This document shows positions 34,529 to 43,136 of a stretch of 64,000 bases of DNA, piece by piece. The stretch lies in assembly GCF_003663885.1 (NCBI RefSeq), contig NZ_RCCE01000003.1, forward strand, positions 186,001 to 250,000, in the 5' to 3' direction. This stretch comes from Litoreibacter meonggei (GTDB taxonomy: Bacteria; Pseudomonadota; Alphaproteobacteria; Rhodobacterales; Rhodobacteraceae). Under the pieces are notes generated by a model. It ran no database searches. It was given only the letters and a program-made list of their open reading frames with translations, and was not told the DNA's origin. The position numbers and the translations under genes are program-made. Positions within the stretch are counted from its first letter, which is position 1, and each line of letters opens with the position of its first letter.

Positions 34529-37345
34529 ATGAACCAACCCGTGATCGACCTCTCCCCCAAGGTCAGTGACGAAATCCGCAAAACCACTTGCTATATGTGC
34601 GCCTGCCGCTGCGGGATCGACGTGCACATGAAGGACGGCAAGGTTGCCTATATCGAGGGCAACCGCGATCACCCCGTCAACCAAGGCGTGCTCTGCGCAA
34701 AAGGCTCGGCGGGCATAATGCAGCACAACGCGCCATCCCGCCTGAAAGCCCCGATGAAGCGCACAGGCCCGCGCGGCTCCGGCGAGTTCGAGACGATCAC
34801 GTGGGACGAAGCCTACGACATCGCCACCGGCATCCTGAAACCCATCCGCGAAACCGCTCCCGAGAAGCTCGCCTTCTTCACGGGCCGCGACCAGTCGCAA
34901 AGCTTCACCTCGCTTTGGGCGCAAGGTTTCGGCACGCCGAACTATGCAGCCCACGGCGGCTTCTGCTCGGTCAACATGGCCGCCGCCGGCATCTACACCA
35001 TGGGCGGCGCGTTCTGGGAGTTTGGCCAGCCCGACTGGGACCGCACCAAAATGGTGATGATCTTCGGTGTCGCCGAAGATCACGACAGCAATCCGATCAA
35101 GATGGGTCTCGGCAAGGTCAAGGCACGCGGCGCCAAGGTCTACGGCGTGAACCCCATCCGCTCCGGCTACAACGCCATTGCAGACGAATGGGTCGGCATC
35201 ACACCCGGCACAGACGGGTTGTTCATCCTGTCCATGGTCCACGAGCTGTTCAAAGCCGGTAAGTTGGATCTCGACTATCTGGCCCAATTCACCAACGCGC
35301 CAGTCTTGGTCAACGGCGACGAGAAATCCGAAGATTTCGGCCTGCTGATGCGCGACAAAGACAACAAGCTGATGGTGATGGACCGCGCCACCGGTAAGCC
35401 TGCGGCCTTCGACGCCAAGGGTGTAAAACCCGATCTGGCAGGCTCCTTGCGCGACGCGGGCATAAGCCACCGCTCGGTGTTCCAGCACATGGCCGAGAAA
35501 TATCTCGACCCTCAATACGCCCCCGAGGCTGTCGCCGAACGCACCGGCATAACCGCCGACCGCATCAAACGCATCGCGGCCGAACTCGCCGATGTGGCAT
35601 TCAACCAATCCATCGAGCTGGATCGCGAGTGGACAGATTTCCGCGGCCACAAACACACCAAGATGGTCGGCCGTCCGGTCTCCTTCCACGCGATGCGCGG
35701 TATTTCGGCCCACGCCAACGGGTTCCAGACCTGCCGCGCCCTGCATGTGTTGCAGATCATCCTTGGCAGCGTCGAGACCCCCGGCGGCATGCGCTTCAAG
35801 CCGCCCTACCCCAAGCCACCAGAAGCCCACCCGAAGCCACATTATGGCGTCACACCCGGCCAAGCCCTCGACGGCCCGCATCTGGGTTTCACCCACGGCC
35901 CCGACGATCTGTGCCTGAAAGACGACGGCACCCCCGCCCGCATCGACAAGGCCTTCACATGGGAAAACCCCATGTCGAGCCACGGCATGATGCATATGGT
36001 CATCTCCAACGCCCATGCTGGTAACCCGTACAAGATCGACACGCTGTTCATGTATATGGCCAACATGTCGTGGAACTCCTCGATGAACACGCGTGGCGTG
36101 ATCGAGATGCTGACCGACCAAGATGCCGACGGGAACTACGTGATCCCCAACATCATCTATTCCGACGCCTATAGCTCGGAAATGGTGGCCTATGCCGATC
36201 TGATCCTGCCCGACACGACCTATCTGGAACGCCACGACTGCATCTCGCTGCTGGACCGCCCGATCTGCGAGGCCGACGCGGTCGCCGACGCCATCCGCTG
36301 GCCTGTGGTCGAGCCGGACCGCGACGTCAAAGGCTTCCAATCGGCACTTTGCGATCTTGGCGGACGCTTGGGCCTGCCGGGCTTCGTCAACGAAGACGGC
36401 ACCCAGAAATACAAAGACTACGCCGACTACATTACCAACCACATCCGCCGCCCCGGCGTCGGCCCCTTGGCAGGCTTCCGTGGTGACGGTGACGACCACG
36501 GGCGCGGCGACAGCAACCCCGAGCAGCTTGACCGCTACATCGAAAACGGTGGCTTCTGGGTGGAGCACGTCCCCGAGGACGCAGCATTCTACAAGCCGTG
36601 GAACATGAATTATCAAGACTGGGCGGTGAAGAAGTCCTTTTTTGATAAAACCATGCCCTACCTGTTCAATCTCTATGTCGAGCCGATGCGCAAATTCCAG
36701 CTCGCCGCCGAGGGCGTTGGCACCCGCCAGCCACCAGAGCATCTGCGCGAGCGGATCAAACGCACGATGGACCCGCTGCCGATCTGGTATTCGAACGAGG
36801 ACGAGAACAAGGCCGACGAATATCCCATCACCGCGCTGACCCAACGTCCCATGGCGATGTATCACTCGTGGGGGTCGCAAAACGCATGGCTGCGCCAAAT
36901 CCACGGCCACAACCCGCTCTACGTTCCTCAGAAAATCTGGGACGACAACAACTTCAAGGAAGGCGACTGGGCACGCGTCACCTCCCCCCATGGCGAGATC
37001 ACAGTCCCCGTCGCGCTGCAAAAAGCGCTGAACGACAACACTGTCTGGACTTGGAACGCCATCGGCAAACGCAAAGGCGCATGGGCCTTGGAACAGGACG
37101 CGCCGGAGACCACCAAGGGCTTCCTGCTCAACCACCTGATCCACGAGCTGCTGCCCCCCAAAGGCGACGGTCTCCGCTGGGCCAACTCCGACCCGATCAC
37201 CGGCCAAGCTGCATGGTTCGACCTGAAGGTCCGCATCTCCAAGGCCGCACCCCCCGCGCACAACCAGTCGCAACCAGAGGTCGAAGCACAGAAATCGCCA
37301 GTCGGCACAGGGTCATCGAAACTGGCATGGAAGGTGGGGAAATGA
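34529..37345 (+). CDS. soeA: sulfite dehydrogenase (quinone) molybdoprotein SoeA
   Basis: A 938-residue molybdopterin-bis-guanine-dinucleotide enzyme. The N-terminal [4Fe-4S] ligands are C21, C24, C28 and C56 (CYMCACRC, then GVLCAKG). Molybdopterin domain II/III patterns follow (FFTGRDQSQSFTSLWAQGFG, then PNIIYSDAYSSEMVAYADLI) and the C-terminal MGD domain (YHSWGSQNAWLRQIHGHNPL). No Tat signal is present at the N-terminus, so it works in the cytoplasm, as SoeA does. It oxidises the sulfite released by Xsc; context (xsc-pta-soeABC) decides against DMSO, formate or polysulfide reductase. GGAG before the ATG. Confidence 0.9.
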   Translation: MNQPVIDLSPKVSDEIRKTTCYMCACRCGIDVHMKDGKVAYIEGNRDHPVNQGVLCAKGSAGIMQHNAPSRLKAPMKRTGPRGSGEFETITWDEAYDIATGILKPIRETAPEKLAFFTGRDQSQSFTSLWAQGFGTPNYAAHGGFCSVNMAAAGIYTMGGAFWEFGQPDWDRTKMVMIFGVAEDHDSNPIKMGLGKVKARGAKVYGVNPIRSGYNAIADEWVGITPGTDGLFILSMVHELFKAGKLDLDYLAQFTNAPVLVNGDEKSEDFGLLMRDKDNKLMVMDRATGKPAAFDAKGVKPDLAGSLRDAGISHRSVFQHMAEKYLDPQYAPEAVAERTGITADRIKRIAAELADVAFNQSIELDREWTDFRGHKHTKMVGRPVSFHAMRGISAHANGFQTCRALHVLQIILGSVETPGGMRFKPPYPKPPEAHPKPHYGVTPGQALDGPHLGFTHGPDDLCLKDDGTPARIDKAFTWENPMSSHGMMHMVISNAHAGNPYKIDTLFMYMANMSWNSSMNTRGVIEMLTDQDADGNYVIPNIIYSDAYSSEMVAYADLILPDTTYLERHDCISLLDRPICEADAVADAIRWPVVEPDRDVKGFQSALCDLGGRLGLPGFVNEDGTQKYKDYADYITNHIRRPGVGPLAGFRGDGDDHGRGDSNPEQLDRYIENGGFWVEHVPEDAAFYKPWNMNYQDWAVKKSFFDKTMPYLFNLYVEPMRKFQLAAEGVGTRQPPEHLRERIKRTMDPLPIWYSNEDENKADEYPITALTQRPMAMYHSWGSQNAWLRQIHGHNPLYVPQKIWDDNNFKEGDWARVTSPHGEITVPVALQKALNDNTVWTWNAIGKRKGAWALEQDAPETTKGFLLNHLIHELLPPKGDGLRWANSDPITGQAAWFDLKVRISKAAPPAHNQSQPEVEAQKSPVGTGSSKLAWKVGK

Positions 37346-37380
37346 CCGCTCGTCTCGATCGTTTTAGCTGCCATACAGAA

Positions 37381-37409
37381 ATCCGACGCAATGCCGACGC
37401 ATTGCCGAC
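37381..37409. repeat. 11-bp-period TGCCGAC repeat, copy C
   Basis: CCGAC at 37383, 37394 and 37405, exactly 11 bp apart, in the 82-bp gap between soeA and soeB; the repeat ends 18 bp before the soeB ATG, so it must be transcribed with the operon. Confidence 0.7.
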
Positions 37410-37427
37410 AGCCGGAAAGGGCCTGAA

Positions 37428-38171
37428 ATGACCCAACTCCCGACCCACACCGAAAAGAAGCTGGGCCTTGTGATCGACCTCGACACTTGCGTCGGCTGCC
37501 ATGCTTGCGTGATCTCGTGCAAAGGATGGAACACCGAAAACTACGGCGCGCCATTGTCGGACCAAAACCCCTATGGCGCGGACCCGTCCGGCACCTTCCT
37601 GAACCGCGTCCACAGCTACGAGGTGACCCCCGACGAGGGCGCCGCGATGACGGTGCACTTCCCGAAATCCTGCCTGCATTGCGAAGACGCCCCCTGCGTC
37701 ACCGTCTGCCCCACAGGGGCGTCCTATAAGCGCGTGGAAGACGGCATCGTGCTGGTGAACGAGAGCGACTGCATCGGCTGCGGCCTCTGCGCATGGGCCT
37801 GCCCCTATGGCGCGCGGGAGTTGGACCAAGCCGAAGGCGTGATGAAGAAATGCACCCTCTGCGTCGACCGCATCTACAACGAGAACCTGCCCGAAATAGA
37901 CCGTGAACCGGCATGCGTGCGCACCTGCCCCGCAGGCGCGCGGCACTTTGGTGATCTGGGCGACGAGACGTCCGACGTGTCCAAACTGGTGGCCGAACGC
38001 GGTGGCATGGACCTGATGCCAGAGCTTGGCACCAAACCCGTCAACAAATACCTTCCGCCCCGCCCCAAGGACGACCAGATCGACATCCTCGCCCCCTTCC
38101 TCGAGACCGTCGCGGAGGAGCCGACAGGCTTCCTTGGCTGGCTCGATAAAACGCTCGAAAGGATCGGCTGA
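37428..38171 (+). CDS. soeB: sulfite dehydrogenase iron-sulfur subunit SoeB
   Basis: A 247-residue ferredoxin-type electron-transfer protein of the DmsB/PsrB family. Four cysteine groups for four [4Fe-4S] clusters are seen: CVGCHACVISCK (21-32), CLHCEDAPCVTVCP, CIGCGLCAWACPYGA and CTLCVDRI paired with CVRTCPAGARHFGD. It passes electrons from SoeA to the membrane subunit. AAAGGG precedes the ATG. Its stop overlaps the soeC start (TGATG). Confidence 0.93.
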   Translation: MTQLPTHTEKKLGLVIDLDTCVGCHACVISCKGWNTENYGAPLSDQNPYGADPSGTFLNRVHSYEVTPDEGAAMTVHFPKSCLHCEDAPCVTVCPTGASYKRVEDGIVLVNESDCIGCGLCAWACPYGARELDQAEGVMKKCTLCVDRIYNENLPEIDREPACVRTCPAGARHFGDLGDETSDVSKLVAERGGMDLMPELGTKPVNKYLPPRPKDDQIDILAPFLETVAEEPTGFLGWLDKTLERIG

Positions 38172-39046
38172 TGCATCCCGCTCCCTCCATTATTTTCTTC
38201 ACCGTTTTCTCGGGGTTGGGCTTTGGCCTGCTGACATTCCTTGGCTTCGGCAAACCTGACTATTCGGGCTTCACCGCGTTCATATTCTTCCTCATCGCTT
38301 ACGTGTTCGCGGTAGGTGGCTTGATTTCGTCGGCCTTCCACCTTGGAAACCCTCAGCGGGCGCTCAAGGCCTTCTCGCAGTGGCGCAGCAGTTGGTTGTC
38401 GCGCGAAGGGTGCTTGGCTGTGGCGGCCCTAACGGTCATGGGCATCTACGCAATCGGCGTAGTTTTCCTCAATACCAGTTGGACGATACTCGGGCTGTTG
38501 GGCGCGGCCCTTAGCCTTGCCACCGTGTTCGGCACCTCGATGATCTATACACAGATCACTACCGTGCCGCGCTGGAGTCATTGGACAACGCCAGTGTTGT
38601 TCATCTTGTATTCGCTGACGGGTGGCGCATTTTTGGCGGGCCAGACGTCTATCGCGGCCCCCATGCTGCTCGTGCTTGGGGTGTTTCAATGTGTGTACTG
38701 GATCATCGGTGACAAGCTGTTCTCGGCCTCCGGCTCCACCATCGAAACCGCTACCGGACTGGGTAATATGGGCAAAGTTCGCATGTTCGAGGCCCCGCAT
38801 AGTTCCAAGAATTACCTGATGAAGGAAATGGTCCATGTGGTCGGCCGCAAGCACGCCCGCACCCTGCGCATCATCGGCGTGTTATGCCTGTCGCTGCTGC
38901 CCTACCTGCTGCTGGTGCTCCCGCCGTTTTATCACCTGATATCTCTTCTGGCGTTGCTGTTGCACATCGGCGGCGCACTCATCCTTCGCTGGCTTTTCTT
39001 CGCGGAGGCCGAGCACACCGTTGGTCTTTACTACGGTCAGCGCTAA
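38171..39046 (+). CDS. soeC: sulfite dehydrogenase membrane subunit SoeC (DmsC family)
   Basis: A 291-residue membrane protein with about eight hydrophobic helices, starting MHPAPSIIFFTVFSGLGFGL. DmsC-family features include SAFHLGNPQRALKAFSQWRS (near the first cytoplasmic loop), SWLSREG, and HIGGALILRWLFF near the end. It anchors SoeAB and passes electrons to quinone. One-base overlap with soeB. A terminator follows at 39059. Confidence 0.92.
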   Translation: MHPAPSIIFFTVFSGLGFGLLTFLGFGKPDYSGFTAFIFFLIAYVFAVGGLISSAFHLGNPQRALKAFSQWRSSWLSREGCLAVAALTVMGIYAIGVVFLNTSWTILGLLGAALSLATVFGTSMIYTQITTVPRWSHWTTPVLFILYSLTGGAFLAGQTSIAAPMLLVLGVFQCVYWIIGDKLFSASGSTIETATGLGNMGKVRMFEAPHSSKNYLMKEMVHVVGRKHARTLRIIGVLCLSLLPYLLLVLPPFYHLISLLALLLHIGGALILRWLFFAEAEHTVGLYYGQR

Positions 39047-39058
39047 GCCAATCACGCA

Positions 39059-39100
39059 ACAAAAAAAGGCCCCGCCAATCACAGCGGGGTCTTTTTTGTC
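39059..39100. terminator. bidirectional terminator between soeC and psd
   Basis: CCCCGC (39070-39075) pairs with GCGGGG (39084-39089) with flanking A-run on the left and T-run on the right (39091-39096), suiting both convergent transcripts. Confidence 0.85.
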
Positions 39101-39115
39101 TCCAGTAGTCGGGAC

Positions 39116-39808
39116 TTAGATGTCGACGCTTTGCACCGCTGTCTGTTCAGCATGCAGATCCGCCAGCGTCGTCTCGCCAGCAACAGCAGTTGTCCCGACC
39201 GAAACCGCTGGCAGGATCCCTGCGGGCAGATACACGTCCAAACGGCTGCCAAAACGGATAAGACCAAACACCTCGCCCGCCTTCAGGGCATCGCCGGTTT
39301 TGACAAAGCACACGATGCGGCGCGCCACCAAACCGGCAATCTGGACTACACCAATCCGGTGGCCGTCAGGGGACTCGATGGCCAAACCGTTGCGCTCATT
39401 GTGCTCGCTTGCCTTATCCAAAGACGCATTCACGAACTTGCCTTTGTGGTAAACAATCTGGGTGATCGTCCCATCCATCGGGGAGCGGTTCACGTGGCAG
39501 TTGAACACGTTCATGAACACCGAGACGCGATAGACCGGAGCATCGCCAAGACCAAGTTCGGGCGGCGGGACCACTTCAGAAATCAAAGACACGACGCCAT
39601 CCGCTGGCGACAGGATCAGGCCCGCGCGCTGTGGCACCGTGCGCACTGGATTGCGGAAGAAATAGTAGCACCACACCGTGGCACCAAGTCCCAGCCAGAA
39701 AAGGGGCTGCCAAATCAGACCAAGCAGCACAGCGATGCCGGCGAAAATCGCGACAAACTTGCGGCCTTCTGGATGCATTGGCACCGCCACAATCTTAAGC
39801 ATGTTCAT
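39116..39808 (-). CDS. psd: phosphatidylserine decarboxylase proenzyme
   Basis: A 230-residue short-form (Psd-A type) enzyme that decarboxylates phosphatidylserine to phosphatidylethanolamine in the membrane. An N-terminal hydrophobic hairpin ([20 protein letters not shown]) precedes the catalytic domain: [39 protein letters not shown]. The self-cleavage site that makes the pyruvoyl group is the GS in [11 protein letters not shown] (near 187). AGGA lies nine bases before the ATG; a second ATG two codons on is possible. Upstream pssA supplies its substrate. Confidence 0.95.
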   Translation of the reverse strand: MNMLKIVAVPMHPEGRKFVAIFAGIAVLLGLIWQPLFWLGLGATVWCYYFFRNPVRTVPQRAGLILSPADGVVSLISEVVPPPELGLGDAPVYRVSVFMNVFNCHVNRSPMDGTITQIVYHKGKFVNASLDKASEHNERNGLAIESPDGHRIGVVQIAGLVARRIVCFVKTGDALKAGEVFGLIRFGSRLDVYLPAGILPAVSVGTTAVAGETTLADLHAEQTAVQSVDI

Positions 39809-39876
39809 AGGTATGTCCTGTCCATAACAAAGCTGGCACGCTCAGTGACAGCAAAGGCCGAGCGGGGCAAGTGCGC

Positions 39877-40665
39877 CTAGCTTTCAGCCAATCGGGATTC
39901 GCGCTCTCGCATGTAGGATACCGGCAACGAGCCGAGATACATCAGGTTCGCAAAGATGAAGGTGTGCCATGGATATACCATCAAACAGATCACCACGATT
40001 GCCGACCCGATCGCGATCATAGGCAAGTGATTCCGGCTCACCGACGCGTGCTTGATCGAGAATGTCGGGATCATGCTGACCGCCAGCAAGGCAATCGCAA
40101 TCTCGTAGACTGCGATAATGTGCGAATGCGTGCCCAGATTGCTCCACCCCACGAGGCTTAGGAAAACAGGCATCAACGCCAGTGACGCCAGAGCCGGTGC
40201 AGGGACGCCGGTGAAGTAATCGCGTTGCCCAGCTTTCGGTGGCACGGAGAGACCCACATTGAACCGCGCAAGGCGCAAAGCGCAGCATATCGCCAGAACA
40301 AGGCAGCTAAGCCACCCCAGATTTTGATACTCCGACGCGTGGTAAAACGCGTTGTAAATCAGCAAACCCGGTGCAATGCCGAAGTTGAAGAAGTCCGCGA
40401 GCGTGTCCAGCTCCGCGCCGAACGGGCTGGCCGTATCCAGATACCGTGCGATCTTGCCGTCTGCCGCATCCAGAAACACCGCAAGCATGATCAGATACAA
40501 CGCGGCAGGGATATTGCCCTCAATACTCATGCGTAACGACGTCAGCCCGGCGCAAATCGCGAACACTGTGACAAGGCTCGGTACGATGTGACGCAGCTTG
40601 ATACGCCGCTCAGGCACAAGCGGCGCTACCGGTTTGCTTTTTCCCTCGTCCTTTTCGATCTTCAT
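39877..40665 (-). CDS. pssA: CDP-diacylglycerol-serine O-phosphatidyltransferase
   Basis: A 262-residue membrane enzyme that joins CDP-diacylglycerol and serine to phosphatidylserine. The CDP-alcohol phosphotransferase motif D-G-x2-A-R-x8-G-x3-D-x3-D reads DAADGKIARYLDTASPFGAE followed by LDTLADF (about 88-113). About six to eight hydrophobic helices follow. The ATG at 40665 is chosen; a GTG five codons earlier is an alternative. It precedes psd by 68 bp on the same strand. The 40681-40902 spacer upstream holds nothing I recognise. Confidence 0.93.
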   Translation of the reverse strand: MKIEKDEGKSKPVAPLVPERRIKLRHIVPSLVTVFAICAGLTSLRMSIEGNIPAALYLIMLAVFLDAADGKIARYLDTASPFGAELDTLADFFNFGIAPGLLIYNAFYHASEYQNLGWLSCLVLAICCALRLARFNVGLSVPPKAGQRDYFTGVPAPALASLALMPVFLSLVGWSNLGTHSHIIAVYEIAIALLAVSMIPTFSIKHASVSRNHLPMIAIGSAIVVICLMVYPWHTFIFANLMYLGSLPVSYMRERESRLAES

Positions 40666-40902
40666 GTCAGCCAAGTTCACTACCCTTACGGCTCAAAGCC
40701 CAAATCCTTGCGCGCCACCTCTGTCGCGACCCACAACCTCCACCCGGTAACACGTATTCCCGATAGAGACGTTAGTCTTTAACATCTCGATCTCGCGCCG
40801 CCCAGTCCGGAGAGAGATTTAGGCCGCTATTTGATTGTAACGGCGCTCAGCAAGTTCGGATCGCTCGCGCTACATTCGCGAAACCTGACCCCGCGCTTTC
40901 AC

Positions 40903-41496
40903 CTAATCGTTGTCTTGCAGGCCCGCGCCCGCGCCAGACATGCGCGACGCATCCGATGACGGAACCAGAGTCTTTGCGGCCAACTGCTCCAGCTGGGCCA
41001 AAGGCACCAACGGAACCGCCTGAGGATCACCAAGCGGCTTCAATCCTTGCTCCGTCTTCAAAATCATAACCGTGCGCCCATCCGGCCGGTGAATGCCCAA
41101 GGTGACGCCGTAGACCTGCTGCGCCCACACCAAAATCGGCCACAACAATTGCGGCCAATCCAGATCATGCAACACTACACGCGTCGCCCCACAAACAAAC
41201 GCGTCCGTCACCGCGGGTGCCGCCATTGCGATGCGCGCGTCGTCGATGACCATGTGCTCTGTGGTGCCCTCGAAGTGCACCGGACGGTGCACGCCTTCTA
41301 GGGCGGCGGCAGCCATCGCAAAGAGTTTCGGATCGCTCATAAATAGTGCAGTCATTCCCGAGAAATCTTGAGCATTGCCCAAGGGCAGCTTCGCCCCGAG
41401 ACCTGCCTTCAGAAATAACGCCTGCATCTCTGCGACAGACCTGCGTTCTGCGACGTAATCCGGGCCGCCGTCCAGAAAATCGTCAATCCAGCTCAC
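40903..41496 (-). CDS. conserved hypothetical protein, 197 aa
   Basis: A soluble protein with no signal peptide or clear membrane helix. It begins SWIDDFLDGGPDYVAERRSV and has a central hydrophobic DAFVCGATRVVLHDLDWPQL followed by LLWPILVWAQQVYGVTLGIH. I recognise no family. The start is taken as the GTG at 41496 because it forms a GTGA overlap with the stop of the upstream gene, the same junction as between the two genes before it; an ATG at 41520 lies inside that gene. Last gene of a run of five on this strand. Confidence 0.7.
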   Translation of the reverse strand: MSWIDDFLDGGPDYVAERRSVAEMQALFLKAGLGAKLPLGNAQDFSGMTALFMSDPKLFAMAAAALEGVHRPVHFEGTTEHMVIDDARIAMAAPAVTDAFVCGATRVVLHDLDWPQLLWPILVWAQQVYGVTLGIHRPDGRTVMILKTEQGLKPLGDPQAVPLVPLAQLEQLAAKTLVPSSDASRMSGAGAGLQDND

Positions 41497-43136
41497 GGCT
41501 CGAACACCGGCAACCACCAATCGTCTGCGTCGTCTAGCTCGTCATGCAACGGCGCGCCTTGCGCCAACGTGATGCGTGTCCATCGGTCGGATTTAGGGTC
41601 AAATTTGGCCGCACCAAAGAACGACAATTTGCAACGCAGCATATCAATCGGCTTGCAGCGCTCGCAGATCAGATTGTCCCGAATTTCCGCATAGGGATGT
41701 GTCGCCAACCGCTGGACCCTGCGGGCCGCGCTACGATGCTGCGGGTATGCCCGCAAGAAGTCGGCCAGCAGACCATCGGCATGACGCAAATCTTGCGCCA
41801 AGTGTTGAATCTGGCGCGCGGTGTCCAACGGACTTTCCAACTCGCTCCCCGCTTCGGAATATCTGGAGCCCAGTCGCGGTTCCTGCTTTTCCTCGCTCAC
41901 ATACCAAAACTGTGCGTCCTCACGCGGATCATCGAAGTCACAACCTAGCGCCCAAGCGCAATCGCGCTGCATTGCTTCCCGCAAATCCGCCACATCCATC
42001 CGTGGATCAATCGGAACACCAGCACCAACGCCCATGCAGTCAGTCAAACCATCAATCAGGTCGCCAAACGGCTCTAGCACCAATGAAACCACCAGTTCCT
42101 GACACTCCACCGACAGGACTTGAGATACTCGGATCAGCTGATCTAGCGGCTTTGGTTGATCCAGCAGATCGGGCAACTGAGGGGCCAAGTCCGCCCAATG
42201 CTGTCGCAGCCGCTTTATCCGCGCTTGTTGGCTTTCGTCAGGCACGGTCCATTGGTTCAAATGCCGGGCCACTCGCTCGGCGAGCACGACAAGCCTGTCG
42301 CTTTGAGCCCGAGACAAAACACGCACTGCGCGGACCCGCGCTAAAGCAGTTTCACGCACCATCATCCAGTTGTTCAACAATTCAGGGTGAGACACCAAAA
42401 ACGGCGCCATCCCCAAGCCGGTCGAGTTGCCGATTCCCAAATGTCGCTTCAACGCGCGATCCAAAGTCGCGCCGCCCACATGCTCCGCTAAATCATGGGT
42501 AAATCCCCGGATCAGCCAGACGGTTAACATTTCGGCAGCGAATGGCCCTTCCAAGCCGGGCCGGTCGGCTATCACATTTCGGTCCGCTATTCCGAATTTG
42601 CCATTCCCATACACCGCAGTCGTGCGCATCAGATACCCGATATCACCGACCATTTTAGCATCGGGTTGGCGGCCTTCGCGTAGGGCCTTGGTGACTTCAG
42701 CAAACAGTCGCACCGATTTGTTGGCACGGCTCAGGACCAAATCCCGCTCGGAGAACCGTCCGGCTTCCTGCTTAGGGGCGTTCTCGGATAAACGTTGGAT
42801 TTCCGCCATATCGGGCACGCCGTCATATAAAACAAAAGCCGCGTCCCAAGCCTGTGCGATAACGCGGTCCGTGCGTTGATCAGGGTCAAGTTTGTTAGAG
42901 AATGCCACCAACGAATAGACATGCCCACCAAGCGTCAACGAGTAAACTGCGTGGCCAAATCCATCCGGGTCCATCTGCCATACTGAGCGAGTGACCACTG
43001 CCTTGTCGGCGCTTAAGCGTCTGGTCAAAGATCGTAAGAAGCTCAGGCGTGACGGGAACATTGACCCCATACGCTCTAGGCGCATGACCTCATCTGGGCT
43101 GCGCAGAGGTTCTTGTGGCGGCAGCGCGATCGTCAC
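41493..43136 (-). CDS. conserved hypothetical protein, 547 aa
   Basis: A large, mainly helical, soluble protein of unknown family. Visible points: an N-terminal part with VFPSRLSF-like FPSRLSFLRSLTRRLSAD, a glycine-rich centre (YGNGKFGIADRNVIADRPGL), and a C-terminal cysteine group (CERCKPIDMLRC, about 493-504) that might bind a metal. The start GTG at 43136 overlaps the stop of the M19-like gene (GTGA). The strict coupling with both neighbours suggests a shared pathway or complex, but I cannot name one. Confidence 0.75.
   Translation of the reverse strand: MTIALPPQEPLRSPDEVMRLERMGSMFPSRLSFLRSLTRRLSADKAVVTRSVWQMDPDGFGHAVYSLTLGGHVYSLVAFSNKLDPDQRTDRVIAQAWDAAFVLYDGVPDMAEIQRLSENAPKQEAGRFSERDLVLSRANKSVRLFAEVTKALREGRQPDAKMVGDIGYLMRTTAVYGNGKFGIADRNVIADRPGLEGPFAAEMLTVWLIRGFTHDLAEHVGGATLDRALKRHLGIGNSTGLGMAPFLVSHPELLNNWMMVRETALARVRAVRVLSRAQSDRLVVLAERVARHLNQWTVPDESQQARIKRLRQHWADLAPQLPDLLDQPKPLDQLIRVSQVLSVECQELVVSLVLEPFGDLIDGLTDCMGVGAGVPIDPRMDVADLREAMQRDCAWALGCDFDDPREDAQFWYVSEEKQEPRLGSRYSEAGSELESPLDTARQIQHLAQDLRHADGLLADFLRAYPQHRSAARRVQRLATHPYAEIRDNLICERCKPIDMLRCKLSFFGAAKFDPKSDRWTRITLAQGAPLHDELDDADDWWLPVFEP

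Noticed and set aside
34490-37273. 927-codon open frame antisense to soeA
   Set aside because: Composition is the mirror of a strongly biased G+C-rich gene (rich in V, G, H, D); no family motif and full overlap with an unmistakable molybdoenzyme.
34529-39046. Reading the soeABC genes as DMSO reductase, polysulfide reductase or formate dehydrogenase
   Set aside because: No Tat signal on the large subunit, no selenocysteine/formate-type context, and direct linkage to xsc and pta favours sulfite dehydrogenase.
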